Source: Fallopia convolvulus (lineage: Eukaryota > Streptophyta > Magnoliopsida > Caryophyllales > Polygonaceae). From it: DNA of 64,000 bases. The position numbers and the translations under genes are program-made. The notes below the pieces were generated by a model, which did no database searches, had not been told where the DNA came from, and was given only the letters and a program-made list of their open reading frames with translations. Shown here in pieces: positions 35,582-47,000 of the stretch. Every line of letters begins with the position of its first letter. The first letter of the stretch is position 1. Where the stretch lies: assembly GCA_964016875.1 (NCBI GenBank), contig OZ024720.1, forward strand, positions 42,437,106 through 42,501,105. The letters run 5' to 3'.

Positions 35582-35690
35582 TGACCGACTCGGACCGACA
35601 CGGAGGACCTCGGGCCCGAGTTACTGTGCATCTCGGTCCGAGGTTGGAGACTTCAAAGTCGGGCCCGATGTGGTTGCAACTCGGTCCTGA
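35582..35690. repeat. GC-rich dyad modules in U3 of the 5' LTR
   Basis: Same arrangement as 26537-26645, with TCGGGCCCGA at 35610-35619 and 35659-35668 and the CTCGGACCGA and TCGGTCCGAG partners kept. All palindromic cores are unchanged between the LTRs although the LTRs differ elsewhere. Confidence 0.84.
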
Positions 35691-36905
35691 CCTCGTTCCA
35701 CCTTCTTTTTAGTTGGCTCCTCTTGTTCTTCTTCATGGCTTGCTTCTCTCTTTCCCGCTTTAGCTCGACCTTTGCTCCATGTCTCGACCCTCCTTCAAAT
35801 GGATCCTTGATTCATGCCAAATTACCTACAAAACACATAAAAGGTGCGTAGTCTCCGAATCTCATAGAAATACGGGAACTAGGCTAAAAAGGAACAAAAC
35901 GCACAAGAAAAGGGGAAAAAGAAACATATTTACAAAGGAAATCACATATGAAAACACCACCAAATAGAGAGACATCAAAGGACATTTACATCGAAACTTT
36001 ATCGAACACTTGGCGTGCAATGTTTGATCATAAGTCATTTTAAAGGAAAAAGGAGAAAACACAAGTGAACTTTAAAGACTTCTAGGTATACGCACAAAGA
36101 ATTAGGATAGTATCAAGCCAGTTAGCACATTATGCACTACAAAATCGAGACAGATCGATATGAACATCAATTCCACCCTAGAAATCGAATGCCAAGATTA
36201 GGAGTGACATTTACAAGAATATTTCATTGAACACTTAGCGTGCAATGTTAGATCACAAGTATTTTAAAGGCAAAAGGAGAAAAAACAAGTGAACATTAAA
36301 GTCATCTAGGCATAAGCGCAAAGAATGAGGAAAGTATCATGCCAATAAGCACATTCTACACTACAAAATCAAGACCGATCGAATTAGAACATAAATTCGA
36401 ACCTAGAAACCGAATGCCACAATTAGGAGTGACACTTACATTGACATTTCATCAAACACTTGGCGTGCAATATTAGATCACAAGTCATTTTAAAGGCAAA
36501 AGAAGAAAAAACAAGTGAACTTTAAAGACATCTAGGCATAAGCGCAAAGAATGACCTTTAAAGACATCTAGGCATAAGCGCAAAGATTGAGGATAGTATC
36601 AAGCCAATAAGCACATTTTGCACCACATAATCAAGACAGATTGAACAAGAACATTTATTCGAACCTAGAAACCGAATGTCACATTTAGGAGTGACATTTA
36701 AATGGACATTTACTCGAACACTAGATGTGCAATGTTAGATCACAAGTCAATTTAATGGAAAAAGGAAAAAACATGTGAACTTTAAAGACATCTAGGCATA
36801 AAAATAAAGAATGAGGATAGAATCAAGCCAATAACCACATTTTGCACTACAAAATCAAGACCGATCGAATATGAACATAAATTTCAACCTAGAAACTGAA
36901 TGCCA

Positions 36906-38612
36906 CATTTAGGAGTGATATTTACATGGACATTTAAATGAACAATTGGCGTGCAATGTTCGATCACAAGTCATTTTAAAGGCAAATGGAGAAAAAAATG
37001 TGATCTTTCAAGAAATCTAGGAATAGTTATAAAGAATGAGGATATTATCAAGCCAATAAGCACATTCTGCACTACAAATTCAAGAACAAATGAATAAAAC
37101 ATTACATTTGAACCTAGAAAACGAATGCCACATTTAGGAGTGACATTTACATGGACATTTCATCAAACACTTGGCGTGCAATGTCAGATCACAATTCATT
37201 TTAAATGCAAAAGGAGAAAAAACAAGTGAACTTAAAGGAAATCTAGGCATAAGCATAAAGAATGAGGATAGTATCAAGCCAATAAGAACATGTGGCACTA
37301 CAAAATCAAGAACAATCTAGGCATAAGCATAAAGAATGAGGATAGTATCAAGCCAATGAGGATAGTATCGAACACTTGGCGTACAATGTTAGATCACAAG
37401 TCAACATTTAAAGGCAAAAGGAGAAAAAACAAGTGATCTTTAAAGACATCTAGGAATAAGCATAAAAAATGAGGATAGTATCAAGCCAATAAGCATATTC
37501 TACACTACAAAATCAAGAACAGTTGAATAAAAGCATAAATTTGGACCTAGAAACGGAATGCCACATTTAGGAGTGAAATTTAGATGGAAATTTTATCGAA
37601 CACTTGGCATACAATGTTAGATCACATGTTAATTTTTAAAGGCAAAAGGAAAAAAAACAATTGAACTTTAAAGAAATTTAGGCATACGTATAAAGAATGA
37701 GGATAGTATAATGACAATAAGCACATTATGCACCACAAAATCAAGAATGATCGAACAAAACAATAAATTCGAACCTAGAAACTGAATCCCACATTTAGGA
37801 GTGATATTTACATGGACATTTCAATGAACACTTGGAATGCAATGTTAGATGACAAGACATTTTAAAAGCAAAAGGAGAAAAAATAAGTGATGTTTAAAGA
37901 CATCTAGTCATAAGAATAAAGAATCACAAGTCATTTTACATGGACATTTACTCAAACAATGGGCTTGCAATGTTAGATCACAAGTCAATTTTAAGGAAAA
38001 AGGAAAAAAAACAATAGAACTTTAAAGACATCTAGGAATAAAGATAAAGAATGAGGATAGTATCAAGCCAATAAGCACATTTTACACTACAAAATCAAGA
38101 CCGATAGAATAAGAACATAAATTCCACCCTAGAAACAGAATGCCACAATTAGGAGTGACATTTACATGGACATTTTATCGAAAAGTTGGCGTTCAATGTA
38201 AGATCACAAGTGATTTTAAAGGCAAAAGGAGAAAAAAATAAGTGAACTTTAAAGACATCTAGGCATAAGCACAAAGATTGAGGAGTATCAAGCCAATAAG
38301 CATATTCTTCACTACAAAATCAAGATGTATCGAATAAAAGCATAAATTCGAACCTAGAAACCGAATGCCACATTTAGGAGTGACATTTACATGGACATTT
38401 ACACGAACATTTGCCGTGCAATGTTAGAACACAAGTCATTTTAAAAGCAAAAGGAGAAAAAACAAGTGAACTTTAAAGACATCTAGTCATAAGAATAAAG
38501 AATCACAAGTCATTTTACATGGACATTTACTCAAACACTGGGCGTTCAATGTTAGGTCACAAGTCAATTTTATGGAAAAAGGAAAAAAACAATAGAACTT
38601 TAAAGACATCTA
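36906..38612 (+). repeat. 1.7-kb left-type satellite block, right copy
   Basis: Left-array subtypes suddenly replace right-array subtypes here and stop again near 38612. Markers are TTAAATGAACAATTGGCG, the chimeric AGCCAATGAGGATAGTATCG (about 37350-37370), and the truncated unit around 37915-37950. Before and after it is the same right-type unit (AAACTGAATGCCACATTTAG), so the block looks inserted into, or converted within, right-type satellite. Confidence 0.82.
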
Positions 38613-41600
38613 GGCATAAAAATAAAGAATGAGGATAGAATCAAGCCAATAACCACATTCTGCACTACAAAATCAAGACCGATCGAATATGAACATAAAT
38701 TTCAACCTAGAAACTGAATGCCACATTTAGGAGTGACAGTTACATGAACATCTAGTCGAACACTTGACGTGCAATGTTAGATCAAAAGTCATTTTAATGG
38801 CAAAAGTAGAAAAAACAAGTGAACTTTAAAGACATCTAGGCATAAGAATAAAGAATGAAAATAGAGTCAAGCCAAAAAAGCACATTCTACACTACAAAAT
38901 CAAGGCCGATCGAATAAGACCGAATTCCATATTTAGGATTGACATTTACATGAACATTTCATCGAATAGTTGGCTTGCAATGTTAGATAACAAGTCATTT
39001 TCAAGGCAAAAGGAGAAAAAAAAAGTGATATTTAAAGACATCAAGGCATAAGCTCAAAGAATGACTACATTACAAAATCAAGACGTATCGAATAAAAGCA
39101 TAAATTCAAACCTTGAAACCAAATGCCACATTTAGGAGTGACATTTACATCGAAACTTCATCGAACACTTGGCGTGCAATGTTTGATCATAAGTCATTTT
39201 AAAGGAAAAAGGAGAAAAAACAAGTGAACTTTAAAGACTACTAGGTATAAGCACAAAGAATCAGGATAGTATCAAGCTAATTAGAACATTATGCACTACA
39301 AAATCAAGACAGATCGAATACGAACATCAATTCTACCCTAGAAACCGAATGCCAAAATTAGGAGTGACATTTATGTGGACATTTCATTTAACACTTAGCG
39401 TGCAATGTTAGATCACAAGTCATTTTAAAGTCAAAAGGAGAAAAAACAAATGAACTTTAAAGACATCTAGGTATAAGCATAAAGAATGAGGATAATATCA
39501 ATCCAATAAGCACATTCTACACTACAAAATCAAGACCGATCGAATAAGAACATAAATTGTACCCTAGAAACCGAATGCCACAAGTAGGAGTGACATTTAC
39601 ATGGACATTTAATCGAACACTTGTCGTGGACCGTTAGATCACAAGTCATTTTAAAGGCAAATGGAGAAAAAAAGTGAACTTCAAAGACATATAGGCATAA
39701 GCGCAAAGAATGAGCATAGTATCAAACCAATAAGCACATTTTGCACTACAAAATCAAGACCGATCGAAAAAGAACATAAATTGTACCCTAGAAACCAAAT
39801 GCCACAAGTAGGAGTGAAATTTACATGGACATTTAATTGAACACTTGTCGTGCAATGTTAGATCACAAGTCATTTTAAAGGCAAAAGGAGAAAAAACCAG
39901 TGAACTTCAAAGACATCTAGGCGTAAGCGCAAAGAATGAGGATAGTATCAAGCCAATAAGCACATTCTGCGCTACAAAATCAAGACCGATCGAATAAGAA
40001 CATAAATTGTACACTAGAAACCGAATGCAACAAGTAGGAGTAACATTTACATGGACATTTAGTCGAACACTTGGCGTGCAATGTTAGATCACAAGTCATT
40101 TCATAGGCAAAAGGAGAAAAAACAAGTGAACATTAAAGACATCTAGGCATAAGCGCAAAGAATGAGGAAAGTATCAAGCCAATAAGCACATTCTGCACTA
40201 CAAAATCAAGACCGATCGAATTAGAACATAAATTCGAACCTAGAAATCGAATGCCACAATTAGGAGTGACACTTACATTGACATTTCATCAAACACTTGG
40301 CGTGCAATATTAGATCACAAGTCATTTTAAAGGCAAAAGAAGAAAAAACAAGTGAACTTTAAAGACATCTAGGCATAAGCGCAAAGAATGAACTTTAAAG
40401 ACATCTAGGCATAAGCGCAAAGATTCAGGATAGTATCAAGCCAATAAGCACATTTTGCACCACATAATCAAGACAGATAGAACAAGAACATTTATTCGAA
40501 CCTAGAAACCGAATGTCACATTTAGGAGTGACATTTAAATGGACATTTACTCGAACACTAGATGTGCAATGTTAGATCATAAGTCAATTCAATGGCAAAA
40601 GGAAAAAAACATGTGAACTTTAAAGACATCTAGGCATAAAAATAAAGAATGAGGATAGAATGAAGCCAATAACCACATTCTGCACTACAAAATCAAGACC
40701 GATCGAATATGAACATAAATTTCAACCTAGAAACTGAATGCCACATTTAGGAGTGACGGTTACTTGGACATTTAGTCGAACACTTGGCGTGCAATGTTAG
40801 ATCAAGAGTCATTTTAATGGCAAAAGTAGAAAAAACAAGTGAACTTTAAAGACATCTAGGCATAAGAATAAAGAATGAAAATAGAGTCAAGCCAAAAAGC
40901 ACATTCTACACTACAAAATCAAGGCCGATCGAATAAGACAATATATTCGAACCTAGAAACCGAATGTCATATTTAGGATTGACATTTACATGAACATTTT
41001 ATCGAATAGCTGGCTTGCAATGTTAGATAACAAGTCATTTTAAAGGCAAAAGGAGAAAAAAAAGTGATATTTAAAGACATCAAGGCATAAGCACAAAGAA
41101 TGACTGCATTACAAAATCAAGACATATCGAATAAAAACATAAATTCAAACCTTGAAACCGAATGCCACATTTAGGAGTGACATTTACATCGAAACTTCAT
41201 CCAACACTTGGCGTGCAATGTTTGATCATAAGTCATTTTAACGGAAAAAGGAGAAAAAACAAGTGAACTCGAATTAGAACATAAATTCGAACCTAGAAAC
41301 CGAATGCCAAAATTAGGAGTGACATTTACGTCGACATTTCATGTAACACTTAGTGTGCAATGTTAGATCACAAGTCATTTTAAAGTCAAAAGGAGAAAAA
41401 ACAAGTAAACTTTAAAGACTTCTAGGTATACGCACAAAGAATCAGGATAGTATCAAGCCAATTAGCACATTATGCACTACAAAATCAAGACAGATCGAAT
41501 ACGAACATCAATTCTACCCTAGAAACCGAATGTTAAAATTAGGAGTGACATTTACATCGACATTTCATTTAACACTTAGCGTGCAATGTTAGATCACAAC

Positions 41601-44030
41601 TCATTTAAAAGTCAAAAGGAGAAAAAAAAGTGAACTTTAAAGACATCTAGGTATAAGCATAAAGAATGAGGATATTATCAAGCCAATAAGCACATTCTAC
41701 ACTACAAAATCAAGAACGATAGAATAAGAACATAAATTGTACCCTAGAAACTGAATGCCACAAGTAGGAGTGACATTTACATGGACATTTAATCGAACAC
41801 TTGTCGTGGAATGTTAGATCACAAGTCATTTTAAAGGCAAAAGGAGAAAAAAAAAAGTGAACTTCAAAGACATCTAGGCATAAGCGCAAATAATGAGCAT
41901 AGTATCAAGCCAATAAGCACGTTCCGCACTACAAAATCAAGACCGATCGAAAAAGAACATAAATTGTACCCTAGAAACCAAATGCCACAAGTAGGAGTGA
42001 CATTTACATGCACATTTAATTGAACACTTGTCGTGCAATGTTAGATCACAAGTCATTTTAAAGGCTAAAGGAGAAAAAACAAGTGAACTTCAAAGACATC
42101 TAGGCATAAGCGCAAAGAATGAGGATAGTATCAAGCCAATAAGCACATTCTGCACTACAAAATCAAGACCGATCGAAAAAGAACATAAATTGTACCCTAG
42201 AAACCAAATGCCACAAGTAGGAGTGACATTTACATGGACATTTAATTGAACACTTGTCGTGCAATGTTAGATCACAAGTCATTTTAAAGGCAAAAGGAGA
42301 AAAAACAAGTGAACTTCAAAGACATCTAGGCATAAGAGCAAAGAATGAGGATAGTATCAAGCCAATAAGCACATTCTGCACTACAAAATCAAGACCGATC
42401 GAAAAAGAACATAAATTGTACCCTAGAAACCGAATGCCACAAGTAGGAGTGACATTTACATGGACATTTAGTCGAACACTTGGCGTGCAATGTTAGATCA
42501 CAAGTCATTTCATAGGCAAAAGGAGAAAAAACAAGTGAACATTAAAGACATCTAGGCATAAGCGCAAAGAATGAGGAAAGTATCAAGCCAATAAGCAGAT
42601 TCTGCACTACAAAATCAAGACCGATCGAAAAAGAAAATAAATTGTACCCTAGAAACCGAATGCCACAAGTAGGAGTGACATTTACATGGACATTTAGTCG
42701 AACACTTGTCATGCAATGTTAGATCACAATTCATTTCATAGGCAAAAGGAGAAAAAACAAGTGAACTTTAAAGACATCTAGGCATATGCGCAAAGAATAA
42801 GGAAAGTATCAAGCCAATAAGCACATTTTGCACTACAAAATCAAGACCGATCGAATTAGAACATAAATTCGAACCTAGAAACCGAATGCCAAAATTAGGA
42901 GTGACATTTACGTCGACATTTCATGTAACACTTAGTGTGCAATGTTAGATCACAAGTCATTTTAAAGTCAAAAGGAGAAAAAACAAGTAAACTTTAAAGA
43001 CTTCTAGGTATACGCACAAAGAATCAGGATAGTATCAAGCCAATTAGCACATTATGCACTACAAAATCAAGACAGATCGAATACGAACATCAATTCTACC
43101 CTAGAAACCGAATGCCAAAATTAGGAGTGACATTTACATCGACATTTCATTTAACACTTAGCGTGCAATGTTAGATCACAACTCATTTTAAAGTCAAAAG
43201 GAGAAAAAAAAGTGAACTTTAAAGACATCTAGGTATAAGCATAAAGAATGAGGATAGTATCAAGCCAATAAGCACATTCTACACTACAAAATCAAGACCG
43301 ATCGAATAAGAACATAAATTGTACCCTAGAAACTGAATGCCACAAGTAGGAATGACATTTACATGGACATTTAATCGAACACTTGTCGTGGAATGTTAGA
43401 TCACAAGTCATTTTAAAGGCAAAAGGAGAAAAAAAAAGTGAACTTCAAAGACATCTAGGCATAAGCGCAAATAATGAGCATAGTATCAAGCCAATAAGCA
43501 CGTTCCGCACTAGAAAATCAAGACCGATCGAAAAAGAACATAAATTGTACCCTAGAAACAAAATGCCACAAGTAGGAGTGACATTTACATGCACATTTAA
43601 TTGAACACTTGTCGTGCAATGTTAGATCACAAGTCATTTTAAAGGCTAAAGGAGAAAAAACAAGTGAACTTCAAAGACATCTAGCCATAAGCGCAAAGAA
43701 TGAGGATAGTATCAAGCCAATAAGCACATTCTGCACTACAAAATCAAGACCGATCGAATAAGAACATAAATTGTACCCTAGAAACCGAATCCCACAAGTA
43801 GGAGTGACATTTACATGGACATTTAGTCGAACACTTGGCGTGCAATGTTAGATCACAAGTCATTTCATAGGCAAAAGGAGAAAAAACAAGTGAACATTAA
43901 AGACATCTAGGCATAAGCGCAAAGAATGAGGAAAGTATCAAGCCAATAAGCACATTCTGCACTACAAAATCAAGACCGATCGAATTAGAACATAAATTCG
44001 AACCTAGAAACCGAATGCCACAATTAGGAG

Positions 44031-47000
44031 TGACACTTACATTGACATTTCATCAAACACTTGGCGTGCAATATTAGATCACAAGTCATTTTAAAGGCAA
44101 AAGAAGAAAAAACAAGTGAACTGTAAAGACATCTAGGCATAAGCGCAAAGAATGAACTTTAAAGACATCTAGGCATAAGCGCAAAGATTGAGGATAGTAT
44201 CAAGCCAATAAGCACATTTTGCACCACATAATCAAGACAGATTGAACAAGAACATTTATTCGAACCTAGAAACCGAATGTCACATTTAGGAGTGACATTT
44301 AAATGGACATTTACTCGAACACTAGATGTGCAATGTTAGATCATAAGTCAATTTAATGGCAACTGGAAAAAAACATGTGAACTTTAAAGACATCTAGGCA
44401 TAAAAATAAAGAATGAGGATAGAATCAAGCCAATAACCACATTCTGCACTACAAAATCAAGACCGATCGAATATGAACATAAATTTCAACCTAGAAACTG
44501 AATGCCACATTTAGGAGTGACAGTTACATGGACATTTAGTCGAACACTTGGCGTGCAATGTTAGATCAAGAGTCATTTTAATGGCAAAAGTAGAAAAAAC
44601 AAGTGAACTTTAAAGACATCTAGGCATAAGAATAAAGAATGAAAATAGAGTCAAGCTAAAAAGCACATTCTACACTACAAAATCAAGGCCGATCGAATAA
44701 GACCAAATATTCGAACCTAGAAACCCAACGCCATATTTAGGATTGACATTTACATGAACATTTCATCGAATAGTTGGCTTGCAATGTTAGATAACAAGTC
44801 ATTTTAAAGGCAAAAGGAGAAAAAAAAAGTGATATTTAAAGACATCAAGGCATAAGCTCAAAGAATGACTGCACTACAAAATCAAGACGTATCGAATAAA
44901 AGCATAAATTCAAACCTTGAAACCGAATGCCACATTTAGGAGTGACATTTACATCGAAACTTCATTGAACACTTGGCGTGCAATGTTTGATCATAAGTCA
45001 TTTTAAAGGAAAAAGAAGAAAAAACAAGTGAACTTTAAAAACTTCTAGGTATACGCACAAAGAATCAGGATAGTATCAAGCCAATTAGCACATTATGCAC
45101 TAAAAAATCCAGATCGATCGAATAAGAACATAAATTGTACCCTAGAAACCGAATCCCACAAGTAGGAGTGACATTTACATGGACATTTAGTCGAACACTT
45201 GGCGTGCAATGTTAGATCACAAGTCATTTTAAAGGCAAAAGGAGAAAAAACAAGGGAACTTCAAAGACATCTAGGCATAAGCGCAAAGAATGAGGATAGT
45301 ATCAAGCCAATAAGCACATTCTGCACTACAAAATCAAGACCGATCGAAAAAGAACATAAATTGTACCCTAGAAACCAAATGCCACAAGTAGGAGTGACAT
45401 TTACATGGACATTTAATTGAACACTTGTCGTGCAATGTTAGATCACAAGTCATTTTAAAGGCAAAAGGAGAAAAAACAAGTCAACTTCAAAGACATCTAG
45501 GCATAAGAGCAAAGAATGAGGATAGTATCAAGCCAATAAGCACATTCTGCACTACAAAATCAAGACCGATCGAAAAAGAACATAAATTGTACCCTAGAAA
45601 CCGAATGCCACAAGTAGGAGTGACATTTACATGGACATTTAGTCGAACACTTGGCGTGCAATGTTAGATCACAAGTCATTTCATAGGCAAAAGGAGAAAA
45701 AACAAGTGAACATTAAAGACATCTAGGCATAAGCGCAAAGAATGAGGAAAGTATCAAGCCAATAAGCACATTCTGCACTACAAAATCAAGACCGATCGAA
45801 AAAGAAAATAAATTGTACCCTAGAAACCGAATGCCACAAGTAGGAGTGACATTTACATGGACATTTAGTCGAACACTTGTCATGCAATGTTAGATCACAA
45901 TTCATTTCATAGGCAAAAGGAGAAAAACAAGTGAACTTTAAAGACATCTAGGCATATGCGCAAAGAATAAGGAAAGTATCAAGCCAATAAGCACATTTTG
46001 CACTACAAAATCAAGACCGATCGAATTAGAACATAAATTCGAACCTAGAAACCGAATGCCAAAATTAGGAGTGACATTTACGTCGACATTTCATGTAACA
46101 CTTAGTGTGCAATGTTAGATCACAAGTCATTTTAAAGTCAAAAGGAGAAAAAACAAGTAAACTTTAAAGACTTCTAGGTATACGCACAAAGAATCAGGAT
46201 AGTATCAAGCCAATTAGCACATTATGCACTACAAAATCAAGACAGATCGAATACGAACATCAATTCTACCCTAGAAACCGAATGCCAAAATTAGGAGTGA
46301 CATTTACATCGACATTTCATTTAACACTTAGCGTGCAATGTTAGATCACAACTCATTTTAAAGTCAAAAGGAGAAAAAAAAGTGAACTTTAACGACATCT
46401 AGGTATAAGCATAAAGAATGAGGATAGTATCAAGCCAATAAGCACATTCTACACTACAAAATCAAGACCGATCGAATAAGAACATAAATTGTACCCTAGA
46501 AACTGAATGCCACAAGTAGGAATGACATTTACATGGACATTTAATCGAACACTTGTCGTGGAATGTTAGATCACAAGTCATTTTAAAGGCAAAAGGAGAA
46601 AAAAAAAGTGAACTTCAAAGACATCTAGGCATAAGCGCAAATAATGAGCATAGTATCAAGCCAATAAGCACGTTCCGCACTAGAAAATCAAGACCGATCG
46701 AAAAAGAACATAAATTGTACCCTAGAAACAAAATGCCACAAGTAGGAGTGACATTTACATGCACATTTAATTAAACACTTGTCGTGCAATGTTAGATCAC
46801 AAGTCATTTTAAAGGCTAAAGGAGAAAAAACAAGTGAACTTCAAAGACATCTAGCCATAAGCGCAAAGAATGAGGATAGTATCAAGCCAATAAGCACATT
46901 CTGCACTACAAAATCAAGACCGATCGAATAAGAACATAAATTGTACCCTAGAAACCGAATCCCACAAGTAGGAGTGACATTTACATGGACATTTAGTCGA

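Larger units (their letters stand above)
25539..35977 (-). mobile_element. Athila-type Ty3/gypsy LTR retrotransposon, complete structure, inactive
   Basis: A 10,439-bp element with two LTRs (25539-26932 and 34633-35977) that begin TG and end CA. It is read on the minus strand in the order LTR, PBS, gag, protease, reverse transcriptase, RNase H, integrase, PPT, LTR. Athila assignment rests on the protease motif CDLGAS, the FMDD polymerase box, an MDYRKLN-type RT with the extended upstream segment VQNEKGEMIPMRT, the tRNA-Asp-type PBS, and the GAGGACAAGC plus TATGGGG sequence before the 3' LTR. It sits inside one satellite monomer. Flanks AGTGA (25534-25538) and AAGGA (35978-35982) form an imperfect 5-bp target duplication (3 of 5). 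Two in-frame stops and a substituted integrase catalytic residue make it non-functional. Confidence 0.96.
34633..35977 (-). repeat. 5' LTR of the retroelement (right, 1,345 bp)
   Basis: Upstream LTR on the coding strand, directly followed (towards lower coordinates) by a 6-base gap and the PBS. It carries one GC-rich unit near 34798-34827 where the other LTR carries two. The TATA box is at 35512-35519. The terminal dinucleotides TG and CA are intact. Confidence 0.96.

Noticed and set aside
25534..35982. Perfect 5-bp target-site duplication
   Set aside because: The pentamers AGTGA and AAGGA agree at only three positions, so the duplication is recorded as imperfect.
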